A stretch of 64,000 bases of DNA from Hallerella succinigenes (GTDB lineage Bacteria > Fibrobacterota > Fibrobacteria > Fibrobacterales > Fibrobacteraceae): positions 2,294,001 through 2,358,000 of the forward strand of contig NZ_PGEX01000001.1 in NCBI RefSeq assembly GCF_002797675.1, written 5' to 3'. Of this stretch, positions 34,939-45,023 are shown one piece after another. Each line of letters starts with the position of its first letter. The first letter of the stretch is position 1. The position numbers were made by a program, and so were the translations under genes. Under the pieces are notes generated by a model, which worked only from the letters and a program-made list of their open reading frames with translations, was not told where the DNA came from and did not search any database.

Positions 34939-36513
34939 CTAATCTTTCGCCAGACGAACACGGTTCGAAAGTTTAATGCCGTCCGCCGCACTCGTCACGA
35001 TGCCGCCCGTATAACCGGCACCTTCGCCGAGAACAAAAAGCCCCTTTGTCGAAACGCTTTCGAGCGTATCCGTATTTCGCACAATGCGCACCGGGGAACT
35101 GGTACGGGTTTCCGGTGCAACGATCAAGCCTTCCGAAATGAAGCCTGGAATCTTGCGTTCGAACTGTTCAAAACCGTCGGCGAGCGAATCGCAAATCGCA
35201 TCGTCTAAAATGTCGCGGATCGAGCAGGGGACAACGCCCGTGAGGAATGTGCTCTTCGGCAGGGCAGAATCTTTTTTTTCGCTGAGGAAAGCCTTGATTG
35301 TCTGAGCGGGAGCGGTGTAATCCTTGCCGCCGATTTCAAAAGCTCTCTTTTCAAAACGGCGCTGCATTTCGATGCCGCCAAAAAGGCTTTCGCTTTTTTC
35401 AACCGGGACGACGATAGCTCCGTTGGCAAGCTTCCCGTTGCGCTTGCTGTAGCTCATGCCGTTTGTGGCCAGAGTTCCGTTTTCGGAGACGCATGGGACA
35501 AGAACTCCACCCGGGCACATGCAAAAACTGTAGGCTGCGGAAGTCTGGTTCAAAGTCTTTGCGGTCAAGGCGTATTCCGCACTGCCGGTCAGGTTTGTGT
35601 TGACGTTTGCCCCGTACTGTCTCAAGTTGATGAGCGACTGCGGATGTTCGACTCGAACACCCAGTGCAAACGCCTTGCTTTCTTCTTCAACGCCGCGTTC
35701 GTGCAAAAGCTCGTAAAGGAAACGCGCCGAATGTCCCGGCGCGAGCACCAGGTTATCGACGTTCTGCCAAGCCCCGTTGAACTTCGCCTTGGAAATGTTT
35801 CCGTTCGAAAGTTCAAAATCTTCGAGGGCGGTATGAAAATGCACTTCGCCACCGAGCGATAAAAATTCTTTTCGCAGAGAGCGCAGCAAAGGAACCAAGC
35901 GGTCTGTTCCGATATGCGGTTTTGCAAAGGTCAGCACATCGCTAGAAATTCCGAAATGCACCATGTCCGCAAGGACGGCGCTTGAAAATACGTTGCGAGA
36001 ACGCGTGTTCAGTTTTCCGTCGGAGTAAGCTCCTGCGCCGCCTTCGCCAAACAGAACGTTTGAATGCGGATTGAACTTCCGGTCAACTGTAAAGCGGTGA
36101 ATGTCGCCAAAACGCTCTTCTACTGGGCTTCCTTGTTCGTAAAGATGTACGCTAAAACCTTTGCGCTGCAGGGAAAGCGCGGCCCAAAGCCCGGCGGGGC
36201 CTGCGCCGACAACCGTGACATGCTTGGACAGCAAAACGGAATCTTTCAAAGGATCGCTGTCTAAAGTCTCTGCCTTTTCCGTCGCCGGAACGAGCCAGTG
36301 CGTCGGGTGCAAACGCTTTGCCGTTTCAAAACGGACGTTGTAACTCCAGTGCGGTGCACCGCGTTTGCGGGAGTCAAGCGCAAAACGTTCCACTTCCAAG
36401 TTCAGAATGGCGTCTTCATGGAGGCCTGTCGCATGGGCAAGCGCCGGTAAAATTTCGCCTTTCTTTTCGAGCGGAATGGAAAGTTCTCTAAAATGGTAAG
36501 CGTTTAATGACAT
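34939..36513 (-). CDS. FAD-dependent oxidoreductase, COG2509 type
   Basis: The dinucleotide-binding motif V-V-G-A-G-P-A-G-L-W-A-A lies near residue 100, after an N-terminal domain typical of this family. Later come the F-G-E-G-G-A-G-A-Y-S-D-G-K segment, S-F-C-M-C-P-G-G and the C-terminal F-V-L-G-E-G-A-G-Y-T-G-G-I. At 524 residues it is of usual length. The substrate is unknown; these proteins are widespread uncharacterised flavoproteins. Probably in an operon with the pseudouridine synthase. Confidence 0.88.
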   Translation of the reverse strand: MSLNAYHFRELSIPLEKKGEILPALAHATGLHEDAILNLEVERFALDSRKRGAPHWSYNVRFETAKRLHPTHWLVPATEKAETLDSDPLKDSVLLSKHVTVVGAGPAGLWAALSLQRKGFSVHLYEQGSPVEERFGDIHRFTVDRKFNPHSNVLFGEGGAGAYSDGKLNTRSRNVFSSAVLADMVHFGISSDVLTFAKPHIGTDRLVPLLRSLRKEFLSLGGEVHFHTALEDFELSNGNISKAKFNGAWQNVDNLVLAPGHSARFLYELLHERGVEEESKAFALGVRVEHPQSLINLRQYGANVNTNLTGSAEYALTAKTLNQTSAAYSFCMCPGGVLVPCVSENGTLATNGMSYSKRNGKLANGAIVVPVEKSESLFGGIEMQRRFEKRAFEIGGKDYTAPAQTIKAFLSEKKDSALPKSTFLTGVVPCSIRDILDDAICDSLADGFEQFERKIPGFISEGLIVAPETRTSSPVRIVRNTDTLESVSTKGLFVLGEGAGYTGGIVTSAADGIKLSNRVRLAKD

Positions 36514-36692
36514 GAGCCCTTAATTTAGAAAATGAGGGGAGAGGGAAGTTCTTTGTAAGTAAAAAGGACATTCATTGCCGCGAGAATTGTGAGTGAGGCC
36601 TATCGGAAAAAAGTACCCAAGGGTGATCACTTGGATACACCAAAGAAAAATGCCTGAGCCAAATAAGGAATTGGTGATTTTTAACCAATCCC
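36514..36692 (-). other. Intergenic region with a possible terminator for the FecR-domain gene
   Basis: On the minus strand, AAGGGATTGGT and ACCAATTCCTT (about 36668-36697) can pair around an A/T loop next to the stop of the FecR-domain gene. The rest shows no gene or recognised RNA. Confidence 0.4.
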
Positions 36693-38204
36693 TTAAAGAT
36701 TGCAGAGGAACGAATCGGAAATTTCGGAACGATTCCCGGCCTCGTCTTCCACAAGAATTCTGTACTTGCGGTTGCCGCTGAGCATTGGAAGGCTTGCGCT
36801 TGGAATGTCCTGATTGTGTTCAGTCTTGAATGCCGGCATGCCATCGACGAATTCTTCGATGACGACCTTGCTGTTGTGCGTTCCGACAAGGCTATAACGG
36901 ATTTCACACTTGTCCGCATTCGCCCCGATAATGCTGAGCTTCGGCGGGAAGGAAACCGGGATGGAATCCCGAAGGGTCTTCTTTTTGCTTTGGAGCGTCA
37001 CGTAAATGAACTTTTCGGTCCAGCTGACGTTTGGATCGCGCGGTCTAAAGGTGTAGCTCACATGACCGCCTGCTTTCGGCGTGTTCAGGTTCGGGGAGGT
37101 AACGCTTCCGAGCGAAACGGTGACCTGGGCGTTCGGATCTTCGCTGAAGAAGTCCGCATTCACCGTGATTCCTTCGACCGTGTTCATCGAAAGTTTGCCC
37201 TGTTTCTGAATCCGGATAAAGGCGCTGTCGTCGTTGCTCGTCTGCTTCACGTATTCCACGTTTGCTTCCTTGCAAAGAACTTCGGCTTCTCCTTGGGCGC
37301 ATTTTACGCGAATACGCTTGGTACCATAGGACTCCTTGTCCCAAATCACAGGAACGTCAAAGGTTCCTTCCTTCGACATGACCGCATCGATTCCGTTGAC
37401 TCGGACGAGAACCGAGTCGGCGCACTTGCCTGAAACGTGGACTTCCGTTGCGGTGACGATGCTCGGCAGGGGATCGAAAGTGCAAGGATTTTGAAGGCTC
37501 GCATTCTTTGCGGCGAGATCCTTCGCTTTCTTTTCGAGATTGTCGGCTGTAAAGGTATTGTTCTTGCGTTCCTGGGTGATTTCCTTGGCGAGTCCCTTGG
37601 TGCCTGCATTCGGCGTTTTGAACTTGCGCATCGGCTTGCCCTTTTCTTGCACCAGGGTTTCGCCTCCGCTCAATTCCATTTCCTGTCCGGTCGTATCGGT
37701 AATGAGCATTTTACCCGTTTCGAGCGAAACGACGGTTCCTGCGGCAGAACCTTCGATAAAGCCGTTCGTGCCGCGGATTGCAGCGGTAGCGGTGCCGGTC
37801 TTGAATTGGAACTTCTCGTTGGATTTCTGTTTTTGCACGTCAAAGAAGACGCGTCCCGTGCGGATTTCCACCGTTTTGGTCGTCTCGTTCTTCTGATTGA
37901 CCGCGTTTTCAAAGAGGATGGTCGTGTTTTCTTCGATGGTAATCGAACTGCCGTCAGAAAGAGCGATCCCCGCTTCGCTTTCGACAAGGGTTCGAATCAG
38001 GTCTTTTTCATGGACCTTGAGCCCGATTCGAAGGGGATTCCAGTTACTTTTGGCCTTTTTCTGGACGGTGACTTCTCCCAGAATGTAGCAGACTTTACCG
38101 ACTGAGCCTGAATTGCCCGCGGCAAAAGTCGGAAGAATGAAAAGACTGCCGGCCAGAAGCGTTCTTGCGAAAAGACGGCTAAATGGAGAATGGAATTCGT
38201 TCAA
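36693..38204 (-). CDS. Secreted FecR-domain protein
   Basis: A signal peptide (about residues 1-29, ending near T-F-A-A-G) is followed by a FecR-type domain: V-G-K-V-C-Y-I-L-G-E-V-T-V, L-S-D-G-S-S-I-T-I-E-E-N-T, T-G-R-V-F-F-D-V, T-A-T-A-A-I-R-G-T-N-G-F. The second half looks like two or three Ig-like beta domains. In other phyla FecR sits in an iron sigma-regulation cascade, but no sigma or TonB gene is nearby, so a structural envelope role is as likely. Possibly exported to the periplasm or surface. Confidence 0.8.
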   Translation of the reverse strand: MNEFHSPFSRLFARTLLAGSLFILPTFAAGNSGSVGKVCYILGEVTVQKKAKSNWNPLRIGLKVHEKDLIRTLVESEAGIALSDGSSITIEENTTILFENAVNQKNETTKTVEIRTGRVFFDVQKQKSNEKFQFKTGTATAAIRGTNGFIEGSAAGTVVSLETGKMLITDTTGQEMELSGGETLVQEKGKPMRKFKTPNAGTKGLAKEITQERKNNTFTADNLEKKAKDLAAKNASLQNPCTFDPLPSIVTATEVHVSGKCADSVLVRVNGIDAVMSKEGTFDVPVIWDKESYGTKRIRVKCAQGEAEVLCKEANVEYVKQTSNDDSAFIRIQKQGKLSMNTVEGITVNADFFSEDPNAQVTVSLGSVTSPNLNTPKAGGHVSYTFRPRDPNVSWTEKFIYVTLQSKKKTLRDSIPVSFPPKLSIIGANADKCEIRYSLVGTHNSKVVIEEFVDGMPAFKTEHNQDIPSASLPMLSGNRKYRILVEDEAGNRSEISDSFLCNL

Positions 38205-38294
38205 AATCTCCCTCCTTGGGGCGTTGCCTTACTATTTTGGCAATATAGATTTTTATCTTTACAGGTAGTTTGTCAATTTTTTGAAGAGGTGATT

Positions 38295-38585
38295 ATGGAT
38301 ACAGAAAATCTTGAACCGACCGTCGAATATACCGACGAAGAAACCGGTGAACTCGTTATCAAGGAACTTGCGAAGGAATATTTGAGCAAGGGCGCTTGGT
38401 CCACGATGATGTTCCTGTATCAGGATCGCAATGCGAAAACAGGCGAATTTGGGGAGCCGAAGGTCTCGATCCGCCGTTACCAGAAGCAACAGGGCGTCTT
38501 CAAGCAGAGAAGCAAGTTCAACATTTCGAACAAGGAACAGGCGAAGGCGATTATCACTGTTTTAAAGAAGTGGTACGAACTCTAA
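38295..38585 (+). CDS. PUR-domain (DUF3276) nucleic acid-binding protein
   Basis: The 96-residue protein has the PUR-repeat pattern seen in small DUF3276 proteins: a strand-rich core with W-S-T-M-M-F-L-Y-Q-D-R-N, K-V-S-I-R-R-Y-Q-K-Q-Q-G and a C-terminal helix ending K-K-W-Y-E-L. Homologues bind single-stranded DNA or RNA. ATG 38295 follows GAAGAGGT. ybeY follows after one base, so it is probably translationally linked to rRNA processing genes. Confidence 0.8.
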   Translation: MDTENLEPTVEYTDEETGELVIKELAKEYLSKGAWSTMMFLYQDRNAKTGEFGEPKVSIRRYQKQQGVFKQRSKFNISNKEQAKAIITVLKKWYEL

Positions 38586-38586
38586 T

Positions 38587-39087
38587 ATGAAAAAGGAATC
38601 TCGATTACCGAATTTCCAGGTCAATCTTCTCGCAGAAAAAGAAGGCGAAGAGTTCCCGTGGAAGGCTCGTCTAGAACCGCTGGCCCGCAAGGTCTTGATT
38701 GAAGAAGGCCACCCGGAAAACGTCAATATCGTGATGTGCTCTGACCAGATGGTGCGCGAATTGAACCATCAATATCGCAAACTCGACAAGGTGACGGATG
38801 TCTTGAGCTTTGAATGGCACGAAGACTATCTTCTAGGTGAAATCTATATCGCCCACGATCAGGTCAAGCGCCAGGCGCCGAAGTTCGGCAACACGTTCTA
38901 CATGGAACTCAAGCGCATGATTGTCCACGGTCTTTTGCACCTTTCGGGCTATGACCATCACACGGTCCCGGAACGCGTTGTGATGCGCCGTCGTGAACGG
39001 GAAATTCTCGGAATCGATCCTTATCGTCACGGAAAGAAAAAAACGGAAAAGACGGCGAAAGCCGCCCAAAAGAAGGGGAAGAACTGA
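38587..39087 (+). CDS. ybeY: Endoribonuclease YbeY, rRNA maturation factor
   Basis: Zinc-dependent RNase that processes 16S rRNA 3' ends and takes part in ribosome quality control. The metal motif H-G-L-L-H-L-S-G-Y-D-H is present (H-x3-H-x5-H), and T-D-V-L-S-F is upstream. At 166 residues with a Lys-rich tail it is of usual length. Its stop overlaps the next start (TGATG), so the CNNM/CBS gene is coupled. Confidence 0.93.
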   Translation: MKKESRLPNFQVNLLAEKEGEEFPWKARLEPLARKVLIEEGHPENVNIVMCSDQMVRELNHQYRKLDKVTDVLSFEWHEDYLLGEIYIAHDQVKRQAPKFGNTFYMELKRMIVHGLLHLSGYDHHTVPERVVMRRREREILGIDPYRHGKKKTEKTAKAAQKKGKN

Positions 39088-40421
39088 TGCCCTTTCTGAC
39101 GTGGGTAGATAGTGTTACCCCTTGTATTGTTTTCGCGATTCTCTTTTTGTTCCTCTCGGGACTTTTCTCGCTGATTAAAATCGTATTCCTCGCTCTTTCG
39201 GTAACGACAGAAAGCGAAGAAGATGAAAAGCTCGTGAAAAAGGTGAATGCCTTTGTCGATGCTCCGGGCTTTAACGAAACCGTTTCGATCGCCCGCACCG
39301 TTTTGAATGTAGCAGCTGGCGTTCTCGGTTTTGTCGCAGCCTACGTTCTCACGGAAGGTTTTTACGGAAAGCCGATTCTCGGCGTTGCGCTCTATACGGT
39401 GCTCGCCGGTTTCATCACGTACTTCTTTGTGATTCTCGTCCCGAACATGTTCGGAGCGGTCAAGCCGGAAACCTTCTCGCATATTCTGCTTCCGATTTAC
39501 AAGTATCTTCGCTTGCCGTTTATGCTGGAAGCAAAGCTTGCCAATATGCTGTATTTGAAGGTGCACAAGGCTTTGGGTTACGATTCCAAGTTGAGCTTCC
39601 TTTCCGAAGACAAGCGTGACGCTCTGCAGTCGGATCTTGATTCGGACATGTCTGATGAAGACGAAGACGCTCTCGATGAAGACGAGCGTCAGATGGTGCT
39701 GAACATATTTGACTTTGTGGAAACTCCGGTGCGTGAAATCATGACGCCGCGCGTAGACATGGTCGCCATCGACATTACGTCGAGCCTTGAAGAAACGATT
39801 CAGGTCTTGAACGAAGAACGCCATTCCCGTGTCCCGGTTTACCGCGAATCGGTCGACAACGTCATCGGCGTTCTTTCGGCACGCGACTTCCTCGAATGGT
39901 ACACGGAACACGGTTCTGAAAAATTCGATTTGCAGTCGCTTTTGAATCCGGTCGTCTTCGTGTCTCAGCAAAAGAAGATCGACGATCTTTTACGCGAACT
40001 CCGCGAAAACGGCAATCAGCTTGCAATCGTTGTCGATGAATACGGTGGAGTCGCAGGTCTTGTGACTGTCGAAGATATCGTTGAAGAAATCGTCGGTGAA
40101 ATCAAGGATGAAGACGACCTCGAAGAGGATGCGATGATCCAGAAGTTGAAAGATGGCCGCTACATTTTCAATCCGCTGATTACTCTTTCCGATTTTGAAG
40201 ATGCGACGGAAATCGAGTTGAAAGAACCGGAAGGCATTCATGTCGAGACCGTTTCCGGTCTTATACTCGCAAAGCTCGGCACGATCCCGTCCGCCGGCGC
40301 CGAGGTGGATATAAGCGGTTACAGGTTCCGAGTCTTGCGCATGGAAGGCACCCGAATGACCAAAGCAATGCTCATTCCGCCCGACAAATTGACGCGCAAA
40401 GTACAGGCGATTTCCAAATAG
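39087..40421 (+). CDS. CNNM/DUF21-CBS-CorC_HlyC membrane protein
   Basis: Four hydrophobic segments in the first 150 residues (DUF21) are followed by a CBS pair (V-R-E-I-M-T-P-R-V-D-M-V, H-S-R-V-P-V-Y-R, V-D-E-Y-G-G-V-A-G-L-V-T-V-E-D-I) and the CorC_HlyC transporter-associated domain at the end. Members act in magnesium or cobalt efflux, or as putative hemolysins. The ybeY-corC order is a common pairing in bacteria. 444 residues, complete, followed by a terminator. Confidence 0.88.
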   Translation: MPFLTWVDSVTPCIVFAILFLFLSGLFSLIKIVFLALSVTTESEEDEKLVKKVNAFVDAPGFNETVSIARTVLNVAAGVLGFVAAYVLTEGFYGKPILGVALYTVLAGFITYFFVILVPNMFGAVKPETFSHILLPIYKYLRLPFMLEAKLANMLYLKVHKALGYDSKLSFLSEDKRDALQSDLDSDMSDEDEDALDEDERQMVLNIFDFVETPVREIMTPRVDMVAIDITSSLEETIQVLNEERHSRVPVYRESVDNVIGVLSARDFLEWYTEHGSEKFDLQSLLNPVVFVSQQKKIDDLLRELRENGNQLAIVVDEYGGVAGLVTVEDIVEEIVGEIKDEDDLEEDAMIQKLKDGRYIFNPLITLSDFEDATEIELKEPEGIHVETVSGLILAKLGTIPSAGAEVDISGYRFRVLRMEGTRMTKAMLIPPDKLTRKVQAISK

Positions 40422-40465
40422 TCAAGCCTTTTAGTCACAAAAAAGCGCCTAAGTGGATTACTGCG

Positions 40466-40503
40466 AGGGATTCTACATTTTTGTAGGATTCCTTCCGTTT
40501 TTT
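40466..40503 (+). terminator. Intrinsic terminator after the CNNM/CBS gene
   Basis: GGATTCTACA pairs with TGTAGGATTCC, with one bulge, around TTTTT; a T-rich tract follows. Confidence 0.65.
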
Positions 40504-40613
40504 AAAGAGAAAACGGCAACGGAAGACGAAAATAAGTTCCCTTAAATGGCCTAATTTCCTATATTATTGTCGCTGTTAAAATCGATTAAAAACAAAAAAA
40601 AAGGAGAATCGTT

Positions 40614-42857
40614 ATGATTCAGAATGAAGCTTGGGAAGGCTTTGAAGGTCGCATTTGGAAGGAAGAAATCAATGTCCGCGACTTTATCCAGAAAAATTAT
40701 AAGCCGTACGATGGCGATGAAGAATTCCTCACCGGTCCTACGGACGCCACGAACCAGCTCTGGGGAGCTCTCCAGAAGCTTCAGAAAGAAGAACGTGCCA
40801 AGGGTGGCGTGCTCGACATGGATACAGACATCGTTTCCTCGATCACTTCCCACGCACCGGGCTACCTCAACAAGGATTTGGAACAGATTGTCGGTCTCCA
40901 GACCGATAAGCCGCTGAAACGCGCATTCATGCCGTTCGGTGGTATCCGCATGGCTGAAGAAGCTTGCGCGAACTACGGTTATACTCCGTCTCCGAAGCTC
41001 CACGAAATCTTCACGAAGTATCACAAGACTCACAACGACGGCGTCTTTGATGTCTATACTTCGGAAATGAAGCTCGCTCGTCACAGCCACATCGTGACCG
41101 GTCTTCCGGACACTTATGGCCGTGGTCGTATCGTCGGTGACTATCGTCGTGTCGCTCTTTATGGCATTGACTTCCTTATTGCAAAGAAACAGGAAGACAA
41201 GGATAACTGCGGCGATGGCACGATGACCGATGACGTCATTCGTCTCCGCGAAGAAATCTCTATGCAGATCAAGGCCCTCAAGGAATTGAAGGTCATGGCC
41301 GCTTCTTACGGCTTCGACATTTCTCAGCCGGCTAAGAACGCGAAGGAAGCCGTGCAATGGCTCTACTTTGGCTACCTCGGCGCTATCAAAACCCAGAACG
41401 GTGCAGCCATGTCCGTCGGTCGCGTCTCTACCTTCCTCGACATTTACATGGAACGTGACCTTGCTAAGGGTCTCATCACCGAGCAGCAGGCTCAGGAACT
41501 CATCGACCACTTGGTCATGAAGTGCCGCATGGTCAAGTTCGCTCGCATCCCGTCCTACAATGCGCTCTTCTCGGGTGACCCGGTGTGGGCGACTCTCGAA
41601 GTTGGCGGTACGGGTGTGGATGGCCGTCACATGGTCACCAAGAACGACTTCCGCTTCCTCCACACTCTTGAAAACATGGGCCCGTCTCCGGAACCGAACC
41701 TCACGGTTCTCTACACGAGCAAGCTCCCGGCAAACTTCAAGAAGTATGCTGCTAAGATTTCCGTGATTACAAGCTCGATCCAGTATGAAAACGACGATGT
41801 GATGAAGCCGGTTTGGGGTGATGACTACTCCATCTGCTGCTGCGTCTCTGCAACTCAGACTGGTAAGGAAATGCAGTTCTTCGGCGCTCGCGCTAACCTC
41901 GCTAAGGCATTGCTTTATGCGATCAACGGCGGTGTCGATGAAAAGAGCGGCGAACAGGTTGGTCCGTCCCTCTGCCCGATTACTTCTGAATACCTCGACT
42001 ATGATGAAGTCGTGAAGAAGTATGACGCTATGCTCGAATGGCTCGCGAAGCTCTATGTGAATACTTTGAACGCCATCCAGTACATGCACGACAAGTACTA
42101 CTATGAAGCCGAAGAAATGGCTCTCATCGATACGAACGTGCGTCGTACCTTCGCAACCGGTATCGCTGGCTTCTCTCATGTGATCGACTCCCTCTCTGCT
42201 ATCAAGTATGCAAAGGTGAAGGTCATCCGTAACGAACAGGGCCTCGCTATCGATTACAAGACAGAAGGTGACTTCCCGAAGTATGGTAACGATGATGACC
42301 GCGCCGACAATATCGGTGTGGAACTCCTCCACAACTTCGTGAATAAGATCAAGAAGCATCACACCTACCGTAACTCTGAACCGACCACCTCGATTTTGAC
42401 GATTACGTCTAACGTCGTTTACGGTAAGGCTACGGGTGCTATGCCGGACGGCCGTAAGGCTGGTGAACCGCTCTCTCCGGGCGCGAACCCGAGCTACGGT
42501 GCAGAACAGAACGGTCTCCTCGCTTCTCTCAACTCTGTTGCGAAGATTCCGTACCACTGGTCTCTCGACGGTATCAGCAATACCCAGACGATCAACCCGA
42601 GTGCACTCGGTCATAGTGATGAAGAACGTACGAACAACCTCGTTCAGGTTCTCGACGGTTACTTCGATCAGGGCTCTCACCACGTGAACGTGAACGTTTT
42701 CGGTCGTGAAAAGCTCATTGACGCTATGGAACACCCGGAAAAGGAAGAATACCAGAACTTCACCATTCGCGTGTCTGGCTACGCTGTTAAGTTCATCAAC
42801 CTCACGAAGGAACAACAGATGGACGTTATCTCTCGTACCTGCCACGAAAGAATGTAA
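40614..42857 (+). CDS. pflB: Pyruvate formate-lyase
   Basis: Glycyl-radical enzyme converting pyruvate and CoA to acetyl-CoA and formate under anoxic conditions. The catalytic Cys pair lies in Y-S-I-C-C-C-V-S (three Cys in a row). The radical site is R-V-S-G-Y-A-V (Gly722), 26 residues from the end. The length of 747 matches the family. GGAG lies upstream of ATG 40614 and a TATATT box near 40559. pflA follows 8 bases downstream. Codon use looks strongly biased, fitting high expression. Confidence 0.97.
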   Translation: MIQNEAWEGFEGRIWKEEINVRDFIQKNYKPYDGDEEFLTGPTDATNQLWGALQKLQKEERAKGGVLDMDTDIVSSITSHAPGYLNKDLEQIVGLQTDKPLKRAFMPFGGIRMAEEACANYGYTPSPKLHEIFTKYHKTHNDGVFDVYTSEMKLARHSHIVTGLPDTYGRGRIVGDYRRVALYGIDFLIAKKQEDKDNCGDGTMTDDVIRLREEISMQIKALKELKVMAASYGFDISQPAKNAKEAVQWLYFGYLGAIKTQNGAAMSVGRVSTFLDIYMERDLAKGLITEQQAQELIDHLVMKCRMVKFARIPSYNALFSGDPVWATLEVGGTGVDGRHMVTKNDFRFLHTLENMGPSPEPNLTVLYTSKLPANFKKYAAKISVITSSIQYENDDVMKPVWGDDYSICCCVSATQTGKEMQFFGARANLAKALLYAINGGVDEKSGEQVGPSLCPITSEYLDYDEVVKKYDAMLEWLAKLYVNTLNAIQYMHDKYYYEAEEMALIDTNVRRTFATGIAGFSHVIDSLSAIKYAKVKVIRNEQGLAIDYKTEGDFPKYGNDDDRADNIGVELLHNFVNKIKKHHTYRNSEPTTSILTITSNVVYGKATGAMPDGRKAGEPLSPGANPSYGAEQNGLLASLNSVAKIPYHWSLDGISNTQTINPSALGHSDEERTNNLVQVLDGYFDQGSHHVNVNVFGREKLIDAMEHPEKEEYQNFTIRVSGYAVKFINLTKEQQMDVISRTCHERM

Positions 42858-42865
42858 TTGTTACA

Positions 42866-43615
42866 ATGACGACTGGGCGCATTCATAAACTGGAAACTTT
42901 TGGTCTTGTGGATGGCCCTGGCGTGCGGTGTGTTGTGTTTACGCAAGGTTGCCGCATGCGTTGTCGTTATTGTCACAATCCGGAAACTTGGAATGGCTCC
43001 GAAGGCGGTACCCTGTACACGCCTCAGCAGCTTTTTTCTTTGGTTTATCGCTACAAATCTTACTGGAAAAATAATGGCGGTGTGACCGTGAGCGGTGGCG
43101 AGCCACTTCTCCAGTTGGATTTTTTAACAGAATTTTTTGAAATTTGCAGCGAGCATCATGTCCATACGGCTTTGGATACGAGCGGAAATCCGTTTGAAAA
43201 TACTCCAGAGTATTTGGCTAAGTTCGACCGTCTTTTGGCGGCAACATCGATTGTTCTTTTGGATTTGAAAATGTTCGACAGCGAGGGTCATAAAAAATTG
43301 ACTCGCCAGCCGAATGAGAACATTTTGGAGATGGCTCGTTATATTTCGGACAAGAACATCCCGATTTGGGTACGGCGCGTTCTTGTTCCTGGACTCACTG
43401 ACAGCGATGAAGATTTGACGAACACCTACGAGTTTATTAAGACGCTTCCGTCTGTGCGTCGCGTTGAAGTGCTGCCGTATCACGCTTTTGCCATTCCCAA
43501 GTGGCAGGAACTCGGCATTCCGTATTCGCTGACGGATGTCCTGACCCCGACGCAAAAGCAGATCAAGCATGCGGAAGATATTTTGCATGTGAAAGATTTT
43601 CCGGACTATTCGTAA
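42866..43615 (+). CDS. pflA: Pyruvate formate-lyase activating enzyme
   Basis: Radical SAM enzyme that forms the glycyl radical on PflB. The cluster motif C-R-M-R-C-R-Y-C (C-x3-C-x2-C) is near residue 29, G-G-V-T-V-S-G-G-E-P-L-L follows, and W-V-R-R-V-L-V-P-G is near the end. At 249 residues it is of normal length. It lies 8 bases after pflB, so the two form one transcription unit ended by the hairpin at 43637. Confidence 0.96.
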   Translation: MTTGRIHKLETFGLVDGPGVRCVVFTQGCRMRCRYCHNPETWNGSEGGTLYTPQQLFSLVYRYKSYWKNNGGVTVSGGEPLLQLDFLTEFFEICSEHHVHTALDTSGNPFENTPEYLAKFDRLLAATSIVLLDLKMFDSEGHKKLTRQPNENILEMARYISDKNIPIWVRRVLVPGLTDSDEDLTNTYEFIKTLPSVRRVEVLPYHAFAIPKWQELGIPYSLTDVLTPTQKQIKHAEDILHVKDFPDYS

Positions 43616-43636
43616 TTGATGGAAAAATGAAAAAAG

Positions 43637-43665
43637 AAAGGCTTCGCGTTTGCGAGGCCTTTTTG
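43637..43665. terminator. Terminator between pflA and xseA
   Basis: AAAGGCTTCGC pairs with GCGAGGCCTTT around GTTT, flanked by A-run and T-run, so it can serve both converging genes. Confidence 0.8.
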
Positions 43666-43673
43666 AGTTAGAA

Positions 43674-44963
43674 TTATTTGGCGATTGCCTGGACATTGCC
43701 GTCGGCGAAGTGCATTAAAAGTGCGTCGCCGGGTTTGACGTCGCTCGCGTTTTTGATGAGACCGTTTTTGCCCGTGGTGTACGAGTATCCGCGGGAAAGG
43801 ATTCGCTTGGGATCGTTTGCTTTGACCTTTTCTTCGACGAGTTCAAACTTGGCCTTTTGCAGGGCGATGATCTTTTGCACGCCAAAGCTTAAACCTTCGA
43901 TGTCGCGGCGGAGTTTTTCGCGTTCGCGTTCGAGCGTTCGCGCCGGGGCGCGCGCAATGTCGCGAGCGATCGCGGAAAGCTTTTGCCTTTCACTTGCGAG
44001 ACGCTTTCCGAAGAGTGTGGAAATGTTCGTTTCGGTGCGGTGCAGGCGATCCTTGGATTCCGAGAGCTTCCGCTGGGAAGCGGTAGCGATTTGCAGCAGA
44101 ACTTCGCGCAGGGAACGCTTGGCCTCTTCGGCGCGGGCGACAAGGAATTTGGCACAGTCCGTTGGAGTAATGCAGCTGCGGTAAGAAACCTGGTCGACAA
44201 GACTTTCGTCAATCTGGTGACCGATTCCTGTCAAAACGGGAACGGGGAAGAGTGCAATCGCGCGGCAGAGCGCTTCACTGTCGAAGTAGTTCAGGTCCGT
44301 TTTGGAGCCTCCTCCGCGCACAATGCAGACCGCGTCAAGGTCTGGAATGTTTTGAAGCTTGGCGAGGGCGGCAAGAACGGTCGCCTCTGTTTCGTTGCCT
44401 TGCATTTTGGCGTAGCCCGGAATGACTTCAAAGGAAAATCCCGAGTGGGCGAGAGTTGTTGTAAAGTCTTTGAAGGCGGCGGTCGTTTCGCCCGTAATCA
44501 GCCCGACCTTTAACGGCAAGGCTGCAAAGGGAAGCATTTTGTTGCGGTTCAGCAGTCCTTCTTTTTCAAGACGCTGTAGAATGGCCTGCTTTGTTTTGGC
44601 GAGTTCTCCGATGGTAAAGTTCGGGTCGATGTTTTTGATGTGGCATTGGAATTTTCCGCTGCCGATGTAGAAGTCCGCTTCGATGAATAAATTGACCTTG
44701 AGCTGCTCTTTGAGAACGAAGGGCATCGGGAGTTCTGCAAGGCGGGCTCGCATTTGGGCGTATTCTCCGGCGTACATATAAAGGTCGATTTTTGCAACCG
44801 GTTTAACGTCGTTTTCGGGGAATTCGGCGAGACTCATGTAGACCATTCGCCCGCGTTCCGTAATCTGTGTAATGACGCCGTTAACCCAAATCGGGGGGAT
44901 TTGTGACGTTATCATTTTTTTTACAGCAGAAAGGTACTTGCTGACGGCAAAGGTTTTTTCCAT
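43674..44963 (-). CDS. xseA: Exodeoxyribonuclease VII large subunit
   Basis: Single-strand nuclease for DNA repair, working with XseB. The N-terminal OB domain (I-W-V-N-G-V-I) precedes the catalytic core with L-I-T-G-E-T-T-A-A, C-I-V-R-G-G-G-S-K-T-D-L and G-I-G-H-Q-I-D-E-S, then a long coiled coil and the C-terminal R-I-L-S-R-G-Y. At 429 residues it is normal. xseB is not adjacent. ATG 44963 is preferred over a start nine bases further upstream. Confidence 0.93.
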   Translation of the reverse strand: MEKTFAVSKYLSAVKKMITSQIPPIWVNGVITQITERGRMVYMSLAEFPENDVKPVAKIDLYMYAGEYAQMRARLAELPMPFVLKEQLKVNLFIEADFYIGSGKFQCHIKNIDPNFTIGELAKTKQAILQRLEKEGLLNRNKMLPFAALPLKVGLITGETTAAFKDFTTTLAHSGFSFEVIPGYAKMQGNETEATVLAALAKLQNIPDLDAVCIVRGGGSKTDLNYFDSEALCRAIALFPVPVLTGIGHQIDESLVDQVSYRSCITPTDCAKFLVARAEEAKRSLREVLLQIATASQRKLSESKDRLHRTETNISTLFGKRLASERQKLSAIARDIARAPARTLEREREKLRRDIEGLSFGVQKIIALQKAKFELVEEKVKANDPKRILSRGYSYTTGKNGLIKNASDVKPGDALLMHFADGNVQAIAK

Positions 44964-45023
44964 AACCTTCACAATATGTATTTTTTAAGAAGGTTTGTCT
45001 ACGAAGCCTAAAGGAGTATGACG

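Noticed and set aside
36514-36692. Possible riboswitch or small RNA between two minus-strand genes
   Set aside because: Apart from a possible terminator I could not find a conserved RNA core.
40551-42845. Long minus-strand open frame (764 codons) opposite pflB
   Set aside because: It lies antisense to a perfectly conserved enzyme with biased codons; the predicted protein is His/Val/Arg-rich without domain signs.
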